Source: Methylophilaceae bacterium
GTDB taxonomy: Bacteria > Pseudomonadota > Gammaproteobacteria > Burkholderiales > Methylophilaceae
DNA length: 38,326 nt
NCBI GenBank assembly: GCA_026419515.1
Contig: JANZZG010000066.1
Coordinates: forward strand, 1 to 38,326
Direction: 5' to 3'
The notes beneath the pieces were generated by a model. The model had not been told where the DNA came from and ran no database searches. It worked only from the letters and a program-made list of their open reading frames with translations. The position numbers and the translations under genes are program-made. Below, piece by piece: positions 1 to 9,749 of the stretch; position 1 is the stretch's first letter; the number at the start of each line of letters is the position of its first letter.

Positions 1-258
1 GCGGCGCCGGTAGCCCTCCACCACCGCCATGACTGCATCCACCGGCGCCTTGCGGCAAGATGCCTGCTCAACTCGCCTGTCGATCAGACCAGCCAGCCCT
101 TCCTCTTCATAACGCCTGATATAGCGCCGGAAACTACGCTCACACACCCCCAGCAGCCGGGCCGCCTCCTGTTGCGTCAGCCGCCCTTTTTGCCAACCTT
201 CATACGCTTCTTCAAACCTCATCTGCCGTAACTCCTGTAGCAACCGCGTCCGTCTCAT
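1..258 (-). CDS. IS transposase, N-terminal part (ISNCY/IS1202-type)
   Basis: The frame is open for 86 codons from an ATG at 258 to the window edge, with a strong GAGGAGGTG ribosome-binding site just upstream. The product starts [20 protein letters not shown] and continues with a helix-turn-helix region (residues ~26-55, including [20 protein letters not shown]) and a basic stretch. This matches my memory of the N-terminus of ISNCY-family transposases of the IS1202 group, whose catalytic DDE (rve) domain follows further downstream. That domain is beyond the window, so intactness is unknown. An IS481- or IS21-like element with a similar helix-turn-helix is a less likely alternative. Confidence 0.72.
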   Translation of the reverse strand, partial: MRRTRLLQELRQMRFEEAYEGWQKGRLTQQEAARLLGVCERSFRRYIRRYEEEGLAGLIDRRVEQASCRKAPVDAVMAVVEGYRRR

Positions 259-333
259 CCGGCACCTCCTCGGCACCAGTTAAACCGGACAAACCTCGTG
301 CTACAACCCCGGACAGTTTATTTGCTCTCTACA
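1..333 (-). mobile_element. End of an IS1202/ISNCY-like insertion sequence (partial)
   Basis: This stretch carries the 5' end of a transposase gene read toward the window edge, plus about 75 bp of non-coding terminal sequence. The outer boundary is placed at about 333, where the minus-strand sequence begins TGTAGAGAGCAAATAAACTG. Two copies of the heptamer TGTCCGG lie about 26 bp apart inside the end (around 286-292 and 310-316), a possible transposase-binding arrangement. The other end lies outside the window, so inverted repeat and target duplication cannot be checked. The boundary is inferred from the TGT start and the nearby miaB promoter. Confidence 0.65.
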
Positions 334-371
334 GACATCGGTACAATAACCATCTGATCCGTCATAGGTTG

Positions 372-380
372 TGCTACAAT
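372..380 (+). promoter_or_regulatory. Extended -10 promoter candidate for miaB
   Basis: The sequence TGCTACAAT is an extended -10 element (TG-N-TACAAT). Transcription would start near 387, only about 3 nt before the miaB ATG at 390. No clear -35 box is visible, as is usual for extended -10 promoters. The site lies outside the insertion sequence, so the insertion may have left it intact. Confidence 0.45.
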
Positions 381-389
381 AGCGCCAGC

Positions 390-1742
390 ATGGGTTCTGC
401 AAAAAAGGTTTACATCAAGACGTTCGGCTGCCAGATGAACGAGTACGATTCGTCGCGCATGTCGGACTTGATGCGCGCAACCGAAGGGATGGAGCAGACT
501 GACCGGCCTGAAGAAGCAGACCTCATTCTGATCAATACTTGTTCGGTCCGTGATAAACCGCAGGAAAAAGTCTTCAGCCAACTCGGCCAGTTCAGGCCTC
601 TCAAGCAGAAAAACCCGAATCTGCTCATCGGCGTCGGTGGCTGCGTTGCCAGCCAGGAAGGCGAAGCCATCGTGGCACGGGCGCCTTTCGTCGATCTGGT
701 GTTCGGGCCTCAAACCTTGCACCGCCTGCCGGAAATGATCGCCGCCAGGCGTCGTTCCGGTAGTGCTCAGGTCGACATCAGCTTCCCCGAAATCGAAAAA
801 TTCGACCGCCTGCCGCCACCTCGTGTGGAGGGGGCAGCCGCATTCCTCTCCGTGATGGAGGGCTGCAGCAAGTATTGCACGTTTTGTGTGGTTCCCTATA
901 CGCGCGGCGAAGAGGTGTCCCGGCCGTTCGACGACGTGCTGACCGAAGCCGCCCAGCTCGCCGAGCAAGGGGTGAAGGAAATCACCCTGCTCGGGCAAAA
1001 CGTCAACGCCTACCATGGAGTGATGAGCACGGGCGAAACCGCTGACTTGGCCATGCTGCTGGAATATCTGGCTGAAATCCCTGGCATCGAGCGCTTGCGC
1101 TTTACCACCTCGCACCCCAATGAAATGACACCTTCCCTGATCGAGGCTTTTGCCCGCATTCCAAAACTGGTGTCGCATCTGCACCTGCCGGTGCAGGCTG
1201 GCTCCGACCGCATCCTGGCTGCCATGAAGCGCAATTACACGGCGCTGCAGTACAAGTCTCTGACCCGCAAGCTGCGCGCAGCCCGGCCCGATCTGCATCT
1301 GTCGTCCGATTTCATCGTCGGCTTTCCCGGCGAAACAGAAGCCGATTTCGAAGCCACTATGCGGTTGGTCGAGGAGGTTGGGTTCGACTACAGTTTCAGC
1401 TTCATCTACAGTCCACGTCCTGGCACCCCTGCTTCCTACCTGCCAGATGACACGCCCTACGAAATCAAGCAAGCCCGGCTGGAACGCTTGCAAGCCCGTT
1501 TGGAGCAACTGGGCTACGAGAACAGCCGGAAAATGGTGGGCACCGTACAACGCGTCCTGGTCGAGGGTTTTTCCAAGAAAGATCCAGCCCAGCTTGCAGG
1601 TCGCACCGACAACAACCGGGTGGTCAATTTCGAGGGGGCCCATGGCCTGATCGGCCAATTCGTCCAAGTCACCATCACCGAAGCCCTGCCGCACAGTTTG
1701 CGCGGTCGACTCGTCAAAGAGACGACAGAACTTGAAAGTTGA
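390..1742 (+). CDS. miaB: tRNA-2-methylthio-N6-dimethylallyladenosine synthase MiaB
   Basis: MiaB is a cytoplasmic radical-SAM methylthiotransferase that adds the methylthio group to i6A37 of tRNAs reading UNN codons. The 450-residue product shows the N-terminal UPF0004 domain with its three cluster cysteines (C14 in KTFGCQMN, C51 in NTCSV, C85 in GVGGC). The radical-SAM CxxxCxxC follows (C159, C163, C166 in GCSKYCTFC), and a C-terminal TRAM-like region is at about 375-445. An in-frame TTG at 369 would add seven residues, but the ATG at 390 directly precedes the family N-terminus [13 protein letters not shown]. There is no Shine-Dalgarno before it and the likely transcription start is about 3 nt away, so the mRNA may be nearly leaderless. 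It heads the operon and overlaps ybeZ by 11 nt. Confidence 0.96.
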   Translation: MGSAKKVYIKTFGCQMNEYDSSRMSDLMRATEGMEQTDRPEEADLILINTCSVRDKPQEKVFSQLGQFRPLKQKNPNLLIGVGGCVASQEGEAIVARAPFVDLVFGPQTLHRLPEMIAARRRSGSAQVDISFPEIEKFDRLPPPRVEGAAAFLSVMEGCSKYCTFCVVPYTRGEEVSRPFDDVLTEAAQLAEQGVKEITLLGQNVNAYHGVMSTGETADLAMLLEYLAEIPGIERLRFTTSHPNEMTPSLIEAFARIPKLVSHLHLPVQAGSDRILAAMKRNYTALQYKSLTRKLRAARPDLHLSSDFIVGFPGETEADFEATMRLVEEVGFDYSFSFIYSPRPGTPASYLPDDTPYEIKQARLERLQARLEQLGYENSRKMVGTVQRVLVEGFSKKDPAQLAGRTDNNRVVNFEGAHGLIGQFVQVTITEALPHSLRGRLVKETTELES

Positions 1743-2676
1743 CTTCACTCCCGAAGACAATGGCCGTCTAGCGAATCTGTGTGGTTCGCTGGATGAGAAT
1801 CTGAAGCAAATCGAGGCTGCGCTGGATGTTTCCATTGCGCGGCGAGGAGGCGTGTTCCATATCTCCGGCGACAAGCACCAGAGTGCGCTCGCTGCCCAGC
1901 TGCTGCAGAATTTCTACGCGCGTGCGCGCAAGCCGATATCTTTGGAGGACATCCAGCTCGGTCTGGTGGAAATCGGCAAGCTCGCCCCCGATACGATCTC
2001 CGCTGCCGCCATGCCGGTGTTGATGACGCGCCGCCACGACTTGCATGGCCGCACACCGCGTCAGGTGGAATATCTGCAGCAGATCCAGGAACACGACATC
2101 ACTTTCGGCATCGGCCCGGCCGGTACTGGCAAAACGTATCTTGCCGTTGCCAGCGCGGTGGACGCCCTGACGCGCGACCGGGTGAAACGCATCGTGCTGG
2201 TGCGTCCCGCCGTGGAAGCCGGGGAGCGGCTGGGCTTTCTGCCGGGCGATCTGGTGCAGAAAGTCGATCCTTATCTGCGGCCGCTCTACGACGCGCTGTA
2301 CGATCTCATGGGGTTCGATACCGTGCACAAGATGTTCGAGCGCAGTGCCATCGAAATCGCGCCCTTGGCTTACATGCGCGGGCGCACCCTGAACCAGAGC
2401 TTCATTATCCTGGACGAAGCGCAGAACACTACGCCAGAGCAGATGAAGATGTTTCTCACCCGCATCGGGTTCGGCACCAAAGTCGTCATCACCGGGGATG
2501 TCACGCAAATCGACCTGGCCCGCGGACAGAAAAGCGGTCTGGTGGTCGCCCAGCAGGTACTCAAGGAGGTGCGCGGCATCGCATTCACCCGCTTCCAGTC
2601 CGAAGATGTGGTGCGCCACCCTTTGGTGCAAAAAATCATCGATGCCTACGATCGATTCGACCAGCAAGAGTCATGA
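1732..2676 (+). CDS. ybeZ: PhoH-like ATPase YbeZ
   Basis: YbeZ is a PhoH-family P-loop NTPase linked in other bacteria to YbeY and 16S rRNA maturation; its exact activity is unsettled. The 314-residue protein has a KH-like N-terminal region (~1-100) and the PhoH ATPase domain (~100-310). Walker A is GPAGTGKT at residues 128-135, and Walker B is seen as FIILDEAQN. Translation starts at a TTG that overlaps the end of miaB by 11 nt, which suggests translational coupling. The next gene starts at the overlapping ATGA. Family length and operon position both fit. It is often called phoH, but it is not the phosphate-starvation phoH of E. coli. Confidence 0.94.
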   Translation: MKVDFTPEDNGRLANLCGSLDENLKQIEAALDVSIARRGGVFHISGDKHQSALAAQLLQNFYARARKPISLEDIQLGLVEIGKLAPDTISAAAMPVLMTRRHDLHGRTPRQVEYLQQIQEHDITFGIGPAGTGKTYLAVASAVDALTRDRVKRIVLVRPAVEAGERLGFLPGDLVQKVDPYLRPLYDALYDLMGFDTVHKMFERSAIEIAPLAYMRGRTLNQSFIILDEAQNTTPEQMKMFLTRIGFGTKVVITGDVTQIDLARGQKSGLVVAQQVLKEVRGIAFTRFQSEDVVRHPLVQKIIDAYDRFDQQES

Positions 2677-3137
2677 AACCCAAGTTATCGTTGGCGGTGC
2701 AGGTTGCCGTGGAAATGGGCGATCTGCCGACGCGGCATCAATTCCGCAAATGGGTGCTCGCCGCGCTGGCGCGCGATGCTGAGATCACCCTGCGATTGGT
2801 GGGGGAAGCGGAAGGACGAGCACTCAACCGCGACTATCGCGGCAAGGATTACGCCACCAACGTCCTGACCTTCCCGCTGGCCGACGAACCCATGCTCATG
2901 GGCGACATCGTACTCTGTGTGCCGGTGTTGGTCAAAGAAGCCGCGGAACAGCGCAAGCTGCTGGAGGCTCATTATGCCCATCTGGTGGTGCATGGCGTAT
3001 TGCATTTACAAGGCTACGACCATGAAAGCGAAGAAGAAGCCATCGTGATGGAAGCGAAAGAAACCCAAATCCTCACCGATTTGGGGTATGCTGATCCCTA
3101 TCTCGTCTCGGAGGTTGTCCCGACACATGGCGGATGA
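2673..3137 (+). CDS. ybeY: Endoribonuclease YbeY (16S rRNA 3' maturation)
   Basis: YbeY is a single-domain zinc metalloprotein needed for 16S rRNA 3'-end processing and ribosome quality control. The 154-residue product carries the UPF0054 signature with three zinc-ligand histidines in [11 protein letters not shown] (H107, H111, H117). The upstream segment [13 protein letters not shown] is also typical. It starts at an ATG that overlaps the ybeZ stop by four bases (ATGA), and its end overlaps corC by 11 nt, so the four genes from miaB to corC look co-translated. The C-terminus, beyond the last histidine, is of usual length. Confidence 0.96.
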   Translation: MKPKLSLAVQVAVEMGDLPTRHQFRKWVLAALARDAEITLRLVGEAEGRALNRDYRGKDYATNVLTFPLADEPMLMGDIVLCVPVLVKEAAEQRKLLEAHYAHLVVHGVLHLQGYDHESEEEAIVMEAKETQILTDLGYADPYLVSEVVPTHGG

Positions 3138-3969
3138 CGATCATCCCAAGCGGAACTGGCTTGAGCGCATTTCCCACCTGCTGTTACGCGAACCGGAGGA
3201 TCGCGAGCAGCTGATCGAACTGCTGCATTCCTCCTTCGAAAGAAACCTGCTGGATGCAGATGCCCTCGCCATGATCGAGGGCGTATTGCAGGTCTCCGAA
3301 ATGCAGGTGCGGGACATCATGATCCCACGCTCGCAGATGGATGTGATCGACATTACCGACGAGCCGGAAAAATTCATTCCCTTCGTCATCGAAACCGCCC
3401 ATTCACGTTTTCCCGTCATCGGCGAAAACAAGGACGACGTCATCGGCATCCTGCTGGCCAAGGATTTGCTGCGCTATTACGCAGGTGGCGATTTCGATTT
3501 GCGCGACATGCTGCGCCCGGCCGTGTTCATCCCGGAATCCAAGCGCCTCAATATGCTGCTCAAGGAATTTCGTAGCAACCGCAACCACATCGCCATCGTG
3601 GTGGACGAATATGGCGGGGTGTCGGGCATGGTGACGATCGAGGATGTGCTGGAACAGATCGTCGGCGACATCGAGGATGAATACGACTATGATGAAACCG
3701 AGGACAATATCTTTCAGGATGCCAGTGGAAGATATCGGGTCAAGGCACTGACTGAAATCTCCGATTTCAACCAGGCTATGGGCACCCAGCTGAGCGACGA
3801 GGAGTTTTCCACCATCGGTGGATTGGTGGTCAGCAAGTTTGGCCGACTCCCCAAGCGCGGCGAGTCGATCAGCTTCGATGGACTAAAATTCACCGTGCTG
3901 CGTGCCGACAGCCGCCGTGTGTACACATTGCTCTTGGAAAAACTCCCCCAGATGGCAACTGGAACTTAA
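3127..3969 (+). CDS. corC: CorC/YbeX-type CBS-domain protein
   Basis: This cytoplasmic protein belongs to the HlyC/CorC family and has been implicated in Mg2+/Co2+ efflux and, as YbeX, in ribosome metabolism. The 280-residue product has a short N-terminal region, two CBS domains (about 65-190, including [12 protein letters not shown] and [20 protein letters not shown]), an acidic linker, and a C-terminal CorC_HlyC domain ending TLLLEKLPQ. No transmembrane DUF21 domain is present, as expected for the CorC subtype. The ATG at 3127 is preferred over upstream in-frame starts because a GGAGG lies about 10 nt before it. It overlaps the 3' end of ybeY by 11 nt. Confidence 0.93.
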   Translation: MADDDHPKRNWLERISHLLLREPEDREQLIELLHSSFERNLLDADALAMIEGVLQVSEMQVRDIMIPRSQMDVIDITDEPEKFIPFVIETAHSRFPVIGENKDDVIGILLAKDLLRYYAGGDFDLRDMLRPAVFIPESKRLNMLLKEFRSNRNHIAIVVDEYGGVSGMVTIEDVLEQIVGDIEDEYDYDETEDNIFQDASGRYRVKALTEISDFNQAMGTQLSDEEFSTIGGLVVSKFGRLPKRGESISFDGLKFTVLRADSRRVYTLLLEKLPQMATGT

Positions 3970-3975
3970 CCTGAG

Positions 3976-4003
3976 GCATGAAATCAAACTCTCATGCTTT
4001 CTT
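3976..4003 (+). terminator. Weak terminator candidate after corC
   Basis: A 6-bp inverted repeat (GCATGA at 3976-3981, TCATGC at 3992-3997) with a 10-nt loop is followed by TTTCTTT. The stem is short and moderately AT-rich, so termination would be partial at best. It lies between corC and the exported-protein gene. Confidence 0.25.
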
Positions 4004-4020
4004 TAAACTGGGGGGTGCCC

Positions 4021-4392
4021 ATGAGACTTCCGACCGCCTTGATCTTGCTGGCCACTTCTAGCGTGGCATTGGCTGAGATCGAAACCATTCCCACCGACGA
4101 AACCGCTTTTCTCGAAACCATTCCTCATGTGGCGCCGTCCAAGGTTGTCGAGCTACTGGGGGAACCCGAAAAAACCATCACCATCAGGGATGAAGACAGC
4201 GGTGAAGAAATCGGTGCCATCGTTTATTACCGCTACCTCAACACCAACAGTGAAGGCGAATACTACAAAACGACCGAACTGGATTATTTGAGGGGGCGAC
4301 TGATGATGGTGGTGTTCAGCAATACTGAGCTAGAGACGGCCGACGACTCGGCGACACTCTTCCTTGGGGGAGAGTGCGCCGCAACCTGCTGA
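4021..4392 (+). CDS. Small exported protein of unknown function
   Basis: I do not recognise the family. The 123-residue product has a clear Sec signal peptide: MRLP, a hydrophobic core ALILLATSSVALA, and a likely cut after ALA before EIETIP. The mature part is acidic, starts with glutamate/threonine-rich sequence, has a central segment PSKVVELLGEPEKTITIRD, and ends with two cysteines (GGECAATC). It is probably periplasmic. The ATG at 4021 is chosen because GGGGGG lies 5-10 nt upstream and the signal peptide begins there; an in-frame ATG at 4003-9 nt earlier (3994) would give an untypical N-terminus. It is inserted between corC and lnt, which are usually adjacent, and converges with mscL. Confidence 0.72.
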   Translation: MRLPTALILLATSSVALAEIETIPTDETAFLETIPHVAPSKVVELLGEPEKTITIRDEDSGEEIGAIVYYRYLNTNSEGEYYKTTELDYLRGRLMMVVFSNTELETADDSATLFLGGECAATC

Positions 4393-4455
4393 TTCTACGT
4401 AGGAAACCTTCGGTACCCAACACCGCGGCGAACAACGCTCGCGTTCAAAAGCACC

Positions 4456-4899
4456 TCACAACTCGGAAGTGCAGTATGGGCAGCGCGTTGCCTTGACGGG
4501 TATGCTACTGATACAGCGCGGGCATTCCTTGGTGGCAGGCTCGACGGAAGTTTGCTGTGCCGTCCGCAACCGGTTCATGGCGCGGATCAGCATGAACACC
4601 GCAAAGGCCACGATGAGAAAACTGATCACCGAATTGATGAACAGGCCGTAGTTCAGTGTCACCGCCCCCGCTTCCTTGGCCGCCTTCACTGAAACATAAG
4701 GGGCGGCGGTCGCACCTTCCTTGAGTACCAGGAACAGGTTGGAAAAATCCACATTGCCGAGCAGCAGACCGATGGGCGGCATGATGATGTCGTCCACCAG
4801 CGACTTGACGATGGCGCCGAAAGCGGCACCAATGATGACTCCCACTGCCATGTCCACGACGTTGCCGCGCATGGCGAACTGCTTGAATTCATCGAGCAT
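4456..4899 (-). CDS. mscL: Large-conductance mechanosensitive channel MscL with C-terminal zinc ribbon
   Basis: MscL is a homopentameric inner-membrane channel that opens under membrane tension to release solutes on osmotic downshock. The 147-residue product has the family N-terminus [20 protein letters not shown], with TM1 at about 14-40, a periplasmic loop, and TM2 at about 72-100 ([20 protein letters not shown]). The cytoplasmic tail is unusual. Instead of only the amphipathic helix bundle it ends in two CxxC knuckles (CPRC and CPYC, 14 residues apart from first to first cysteine), like a small zinc ribbon. The ATG at 4899 is preferred to 4905 because GGGGAG is then about 7 nt upstream. 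It runs against its neighbours corC and lnt and has its own transcription unit. Confidence 0.94.
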   Translation of the reverse strand: MLDEFKQFAMRGNVVDMAVGVIIGAAFGAIVKSLVDDIIMPPIGLLLGNVDFSNLFLVLKEGATAAPYVSVKAAKEAGAVTLNYGLFINSVISFLIVAFAVFMLIRAMNRLRTAQQTSVEPATKECPRCISSIPVKATRCPYCTSEL

Positions 4900-4940
4900 G
4901 GTCATTCTCCCCGTTGTCGTCAGAAACTGCATGTAGCGCT

Positions 4941-5154
4941 AAGAAACCTGAACAACCTGCCATGCGGCCGGATGGGAGCGTGGCGGGTTTTGGGTCTCCG
5001 GCCGCTGCGTTGCAGCTTAACGTTCGCTGCATTCACGCAAGCCTACGCTGCAACCAGGGGGTGCCACTCCTTCGCCTAACGCCTTGTGATGTCTCGGTTG
5101 CTGCACTCCGTGCGCGTAGCCACAGCTCGCAACGGTTTTTCAAGGCCTCCTTAA
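4941..5154. repeat. Dispersed intergenic repeat, copy A
   Basis: This gene-free stretch between mscL and lnt closely resembles 20544-20728 in the same orientation. The best shared block is AACGTTCGCT-n-CATTCACGCAAGCCT-n-CGC (5019-5048 here, 20626-20655 there). Similarity by eye is about 80% over 4956-5048. It resumes near the end, in CGGTTG, CGTGCGC, GCTCGC-ACGGTT and CCTTAA, after a segment of different length. No convincing reading frame is present. Confidence 0.75.
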
Positions 5155-5156
5155 GC

Positions 5157-5162
5157 TATAAT
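5157..5162 (+). promoter_or_regulatory. Candidate -10 box for lnt
   Basis: A perfect TATAAT lies 33-38 nt upstream of the lnt start, at the downstream edge of repeat copy A. The region where a -35 box would lie (about 5134-5139, GGTTTT) is a poor match. It suggests that lnt and the following genes have their own promoter after the mscL interruption. Confidence 0.4.
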
Positions 5163-5194
5163 CCTAGCAGCTTCCAATCTCAACACAAGCCACC

Positions 5195-6679
5195 TTGAAC
5201 CGAACTCTGCTGATGCGTCATGGTGCCGCCCTGCTGTTGGGGGCTGCCAGCGTCTTCGGCTACGCGCCATTCTACCTCTATCCGCTGACCCTCCTGGCGC
5301 TTGCCGGGCTGTTCCGCCTCTGGCACGACGCAACCACCCCAGCCATGGCCGCATGGCTGGGATTCGGATTCGGCCTCGGGCTGTTCGGCACCGGTGTTTC
5401 CTGGATCTACATCAGCCTGCATGATTTCGGCGGCATGCCCATGCTGCCGGCCGCTTTTGCCACGGCGCTATTCTGCGCCTTCCTCGCCCTGTTCCCGGCC
5501 TTGGTGGGCTACCTCGCCGTCCGTGTCTTTCCACGACAACGGGCTGTAGCCATTCCTTTGATCTGGGCAGCGATGGAATGGGGGCGCGAGTGGATACTGA
5601 CCGGTTTCCCCTGGCTGGCCGTGGGCTATTCGCAAATCCCTTACAGCCCGCTTTCGGGCATCGCGCCGGTGTTCGGCATTCATGGGGTTTCCCTGGCCAC
5701 CGCCGCATGCGCGGCGGTCATCGCAGCGTGGCTGGCGGGGCGGCTGGCCGCCAAACGTCTCCTGCTCCTGTTGGGCAGCTTTTGGCTGATTGGCTCTGCC
5801 CTGCTGCACGTCGAATGGAGTACCCCACAGGGTCCCCCCCTGTCTTTCAGCCTGTTACAAGGCAACATCGCCCAAGATCTGAAGTGGCGTGAAGACATGC
5901 TACAGCATACCCTTCATACCTATCAGAAGATGGTGCAAGCAAGCCGAGCCAAGCTCATCGTGCTGCCTGAAATGGCTTTCCCGGTACTCCTGGAAAATCT
6001 CCCCCAAGGCTATCTCGATGCGCTGGCCCACCATGCCCGCAGCCTGGGAGGCAATCTATTGGTCGGCGTACCGGAAGCAGCGCGTCACAATGGCACAACC
6101 CTCTACTTCAACAGCATGCTAAGCTACGGCACCGCACCCACCCAGGTTTACCGCAAGTCGCACCTGGTGCCTTTCGGCGAATTCATTCCGTTCAAGCCGG
6201 TCTTCGGCTGGATTTATCGGGAACTGCTGCACATCCCGCTGGCCGACCTCGCGCCGGGCTCGAAAAATCCCACGCCGATGACGCTCAGTGGCCAGAAAGT
6301 CGCGCTCAACATCTGCTATGAGGACGTATTTGGTAACGAAATCATCCGTCAGTTGCCGGAAGCGACCCTGCTGGTCAACGTCAGCAACGATGCCTGGTAC
6401 GGAAACTCGCTGGCCGCCCATCAGCACCTGCAAATGTCGCAAGCACGTGCCCTGGAGACATCGCGGGTGATGCTGCGCGCCACCAATACCGGTGCTACTG
6501 CTGCCATCGGCCGGGACGGCAGGGTGATCGCCGAGCTGCCGCATTTCACCACGGCTGCACTCGAAGGAGAAGCGCAAGGCTACGTCGGTGCCACTCCCTA
6601 CGTACGCTGGGGCAATGTCCCAGCCATCAGTCTGATTTTCCTTGCACTCGGGGTTTTGTGGGGGCGTAGAAACAAGTAA
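5195..6679 (+). CDS. lnt: Apolipoprotein N-acyltransferase Lnt
   Basis: Lnt is an inner-membrane enzyme that N-acylates the terminal cysteine of lipoproteins, the last step before Lol sorting. The 494-residue protein has an N-terminal block of about six to seven membrane segments (residues ~10-205) and a periplasmic nitrilase-fold domain (~215-470), then a final membrane helix. The catalytic triad is visible: E259 in [10 protein letters not shown]321 in [12 protein letters not shown] and C374 in NICYEDVFG. The start is uncertain: a TTG at 5195 or an ATG at 5213, neither with a good ribosome-binding site. The ATG would leave the whole first membrane helix intact. In most relatives lnt directly follows corC; here two genes and a repeat intervene. 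Confidence 0.95.
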   Translation: MNRTLLMRHGAALLLGAASVFGYAPFYLYPLTLLALAGLFRLWHDATTPAMAAWLGFGFGLGLFGTGVSWIYISLHDFGGMPMLPAAFATALFCAFLALFPALVGYLAVRVFPRQRAVAIPLIWAAMEWGREWILTGFPWLAVGYSQIPYSPLSGIAPVFGIHGVSLATAACAAVIAAWLAGRLAAKRLLLLLGSFWLIGSALLHVEWSTPQGPPLSFSLLQGNIAQDLKWREDMLQHTLHTYQKMVQASRAKLIVLPEMAFPVLLENLPQGYLDALAHHARSLGGNLLVGVPEAARHNGTTLYFNSMLSYGTAPTQVYRKSHLVPFGEFIPFKPVFGWIYRELLHIPLADLAPGSKNPTPMTLSGQKVALNICYEDVFGNEIIRQLPEATLLVNVSNDAWYGNSLAAHQHLQMSQARALETSRVMLRATNTGATAAIGRDGRVIAELPHFTTAALEGEAQGYVGATPYVRWGNVPAISLIFLALGVLWGRRNK

Positions 6680-6716
6680 AATCAACGAATTTTACGAATC
6701 ATCCACTATAGCCGAC

Positions 6717-7631
6717 ATGCTGACTTTCCAACAAATCATCCTCAATCTTCAGCAATATTGGGACAAGCAGGGCTGTGCCCTGTTGCAGCCCTATGACATG
6801 GAAGTCGGCGCCGGCACCAGCCACACCGCCACCTTTCTGCGTGCGCTGGGTCCGGAACCTTGGAAAGCGGCCTATGTCCAGCCCAGCCGTCGCCCCAAGG
6901 ATGGTCGTTATGGCGAAAATCCCAATCGGCTGCAGCATTACTACCAATATCAGGTCGTGCTCAAACCAGCGCCGGCCAACATCCTGCAACTATATTTGGG
7001 CTCGCTGGAAGCGCTGGGCCTGGATCTCAAGCAGAATGACATCCGCTTCGTCGAGGACGATTGGGAAAACCCCACGCTGGGGGCCTGGGGACTAGGCTGG
7101 GAAGTATGGTTGAACGGCATGGAAATCACCCAGTTCACCTATTTCCAGCAGGTTGGCGGCCTCGACTGCAAACCCATCACCGGCGAAATCACGTATGGGC
7201 TGGAGCGGCTCGCCATGTACCTGCAAGGCGTGGAAAACGTATTCGACCTCACCTACGCCCCCGGCCTCAAATATGGCGACGTGTTCCACCAGAACGAAGT
7301 CGAGCAGTCCGCCTACAATTTCGAACACAGCAATGTGGAATTCTTGCTGCAGGCATTCGCTGCGCACGAGAGCAGCGCCAAGTACCTGATGGAACAGAAA
7401 CTTGCCCTGCCTGCCTATGAACAAGTCCTCAAGGCTGCCCATACTTTCAATTTGCTGGATGCGCGCGGAGCCATCTCTGTTACCGAGCGCGCCGCCTATA
7501 TCGGCCGCATCCGCAACCTAGCCCGTAGCGTGGCGCAGAGCTATCTGGAAAGCCGCGCCAGGCTGGGCTTCCCCATGGCGCCCAAACCTTGGGCCGACGA
7601 GGTCCTCGCCAAGATGGAGGTCACAGCATGA
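6717..7631 (+). CDS. glyQ: Glycyl-tRNA synthetase alpha subunit
   Basis: GlyQ is the catalytic class II subunit of the bacterial alpha2beta2 glycyl-tRNA synthetase. The 304-residue length equals that of the E. coli protein. The N-terminus [20 protein letters not shown] and segments such as [19 protein letters not shown] and [19 protein letters not shown] are hallmark sequence, including the class II motif 2 region. The ATG at 6717 is chosen because the family begins there; a longer frame from 6642 runs back into lnt. It starts 37 nt after lnt and overlaps glyS by four bases (ATGA), as expected for equimolar subunits. Confidence 0.97.
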   Translation: MLTFQQIILNLQQYWDKQGCALLQPYDMEVGAGTSHTATFLRALGPEPWKAAYVQPSRRPKDGRYGENPNRLQHYYQYQVVLKPAPANILQLYLGSLEALGLDLKQNDIRFVEDDWENPTLGAWGLGWEVWLNGMEITQFTYFQQVGGLDCKPITGEITYGLERLAMYLQGVENVFDLTYAPGLKYGDVFHQNEVEQSAYNFEHSNVEFLLQAFAAHESSAKYLMEQKLALPAYEQVLKAAHTFNLLDARGAISVTERAAYIGRIRNLARSVAQSYLESRARLGFPMAPKPWADEVLAKMEVTA

Positions 7632-9736
7632 GGATGGCGAGCCTGCTCGTTGAACTTTTGGTCGAGGAACTGCCCCCCAAAGCCCTCAAGAAACTGGGCG
7701 AAGCCTTTGCCTCCTCGCTGGCCGAAAGCCTGCACGCCCAAGGCCTTGCCGCCCCCGATTCAACCGTCACCCCTTATGCCACGCCGCGCCGCCTGGCAGT
7801 GCATATCAGCAAGGTGGCATCACAGGCTGCCGACAAGCCGTTGAGGCAAAAATTGATGCCCGTTTCCGTCGGGCTGGATGCGAATGGTCAGCCCACCCCT
7901 GCTCTACTCAAAAAGCTGGCGACGCTGGGCGTGGATGCGACGGCGCTTTCCAACCTCAGGCGCGAACAGGAAGGCAAAACGGAAATGCTGTACCTGGATT
8001 CCCTGGTCACTGGCATTTCCCTGGCAGAGGGCCTCCAAAAAGCCTTGGAAGAAACCCTGTCCAAGCTGCCCATCCCTAAGGTGATGAGTTATCAGCTGGC
8101 TGATGGCTGGAGCACCGTACACTTCGTGCGTCCAGCCCATGGCCTGGTGGCCCTCCATGGCAACGAAATAGTGCCAGTACACGTCTTGGGTCTGGTCAGT
8201 AGCAACCTCACCCAGGGTCACCGTTTCGAGGCCCGCAAACATCCCATAATGCTGCAAGATGCCGACCACTACGCCACCCAGCTGGAAAGCGAGGGGGCGG
8301 TAATCGCCAGCTTCGAGGCACGTCGCACCGAAATCGCGCGCCAGCTCGAGCAAGCCGCTGCCCGGGCTGGCAGTGGTCTCAAGCCAGTGAAAGACGATGC
8401 TCTGTTGGACGAAGTCACCGCGCTGGTGGAACGTCCCAATGTGTTGCTCGGCCAGTTCGATGCGCACTTCCTGGAAGTACCCCAGGAATGTCTCATCCTG
8501 ACCATGAAAATCCACCAGAAATATTTCCCCTTGCTGGATGCTCATGGAAAACTGACCAACCGGTTTCTGTTGGTGTCCAATGTCCACCCGGCCGACCCTT
8601 CTGCCATCATCGCTGGCAATGAACGAGTGGTGCGCCCCCGCCTGGCGGATGCCAAATTCTTCTATGACCAGGACCGTAAAAAACCTCTGGAATCCCGTAT
8701 TGCCGAGCTAGACCGGGTGGTCTACCACAATCGGCTGGGCAGCCAAGGCGAGCGTGTACGGCGCCTCTGTACCATCGCCCATACCGTCGGCCATGCCCTG
8801 GGCGGCGAACACCTGGCGCGCCAGGCCGAACAGGCGGCACGCCTGGCCAAAGCCGATCTGGTGACCGAAATGGTGGGCGAGTTTCCCGAGCTGCAGGGGG
8901 TCATGGGACGTTATTATGCCCAGCACGATGGGTTGGGCAACGACATCGCCATCGCCATCGAAGACCATTACAAGCCCCGTTTCGCTGGCGATGAATTGCC
9001 ACGCAACAACATCGGCCTGGCAGTTGCCTTGGCCGACAAACTGGAGACGCTGGTGGGCCTGTTCGGCATCGGCGAAAAGCCCACCGGCGAAAAAGACCCT
9101 TACGCGCTCAGGCGGCATGCACTCGGCATCACCCGCATACTGACCGAAAAACAGCTCCCGCTACGTCTCGATGTGCTGTTGTCAGAAGTCGTCGGGACTT
9201 TCGGCAGCCGTATCGAGAATCCGACGGCCGCGCTCACCGATTTCATCTACGAGCGTCTGGCGGGCAGCCTGCGCGAGCAGGGTTATCGTGCGCAGGAAAT
9301 CGATGCCGTGCTGGCGTTGCGTCCCCAACGACTTGCCGAAATAAAAGGCCGGCTGGAAGCGGTCCGTGCCTTCAGTACCATGCCCGAGTCGGAAAGTTTG
9401 TCCGCTGCCAACAAGCGCATCCGAAACATCTTGAAAAAGGCCGGAGATGAAGCGCTGCCAGAGCCCGATATCGCGTTGTTCGCGGAAGAAGCGGAAAAAG
9501 CCCTATTTTTCGCGATGCACGCCATCATCCCAGAGGTACGCTCCTTGCTCGCCAATGAGGACTACACCGATGCCCTGGCCAAGCTGGCCACCCTGCGCAC
9601 GGCGGTCGACCGTTTCTTCGACCAGGTGATGGTGATGACGGACGAACCCCTGCTACGCCGCAATCGTCTTGCCTTGCTCAACGCGCTGGCGGACCTGATG
9701 AACGGCGTGGCCGATATCTCCAGGCTGGCGGCATGA
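7628..9736 (+). CDS. glyS: Glycyl-tRNA synthetase beta subunit
   Basis: GlyS binds tRNA-Gly and completes the heterotetrameric synthetase. The 702-residue product begins [20 protein letters not shown], typical for the family, contains a degenerate HD-like core region (~320-540, [15 protein letters not shown]), and ends with a DALR-type anticodon-binding domain. Length matches the family (about 690). The ATG at 7628 overlaps the glyQ stop; a second ATG two codons later is possible. The gene ends 13 nt before gmhB. Confidence 0.97.
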   Translation: MRMASLLVELLVEELPPKALKKLGEAFASSLAESLHAQGLAAPDSTVTPYATPRRLAVHISKVASQAADKPLRQKLMPVSVGLDANGQPTPALLKKLATLGVDATALSNLRREQEGKTEMLYLDSLVTGISLAEGLQKALEETLSKLPIPKVMSYQLADGWSTVHFVRPAHGLVALHGNEIVPVHVLGLVSSNLTQGHRFEARKHPIMLQDADHYATQLESEGAVIASFEARRTEIARQLEQAAARAGSGLKPVKDDALLDEVTALVERPNVLLGQFDAHFLEVPQECLILTMKIHQKYFPLLDAHGKLTNRFLLVSNVHPADPSAIIAGNERVVRPRLADAKFFYDQDRKKPLESRIAELDRVVYHNRLGSQGERVRRLCTIAHTVGHALGGEHLARQAEQAARLAKADLVTEMVGEFPELQGVMGRYYAQHDGLGNDIAIAIEDHYKPRFAGDELPRNNIGLAVALADKLETLVGLFGIGEKPTGEKDPYALRRHALGITRILTEKQLPLRLDVLLSEVVGTFGSRIENPTAALTDFIYERLAGSLREQGYRAQEIDAVLALRPQRLAEIKGRLEAVRAFSTMPESESLSAANKRIRNILKKAGDEALPEPDIALFAEEAEKALFFAMHAIIPEVRSLLANEDYTDALAKLATLRTAVDRFFDQVMVMTDEPLLRRNRLALLNALADLMNGVADISRLAA

Positions 9737-9749
9737 CACCGGTACCCTT

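Noticed and set aside
318-1874. Long open frame on the minus strand opposite miaB
   Set aside because: It is antisense to a gene with full family motifs, has no recognisable domains and arises from GC-rich codon bias.
6676-6695. Inverted repeat GTAAAAT/ATTTTAC at the lnt-glyQ junction
   Set aside because: The stem is seven AT-rich pairs and no T run follows, so it is neither a convincing terminator nor an operator.
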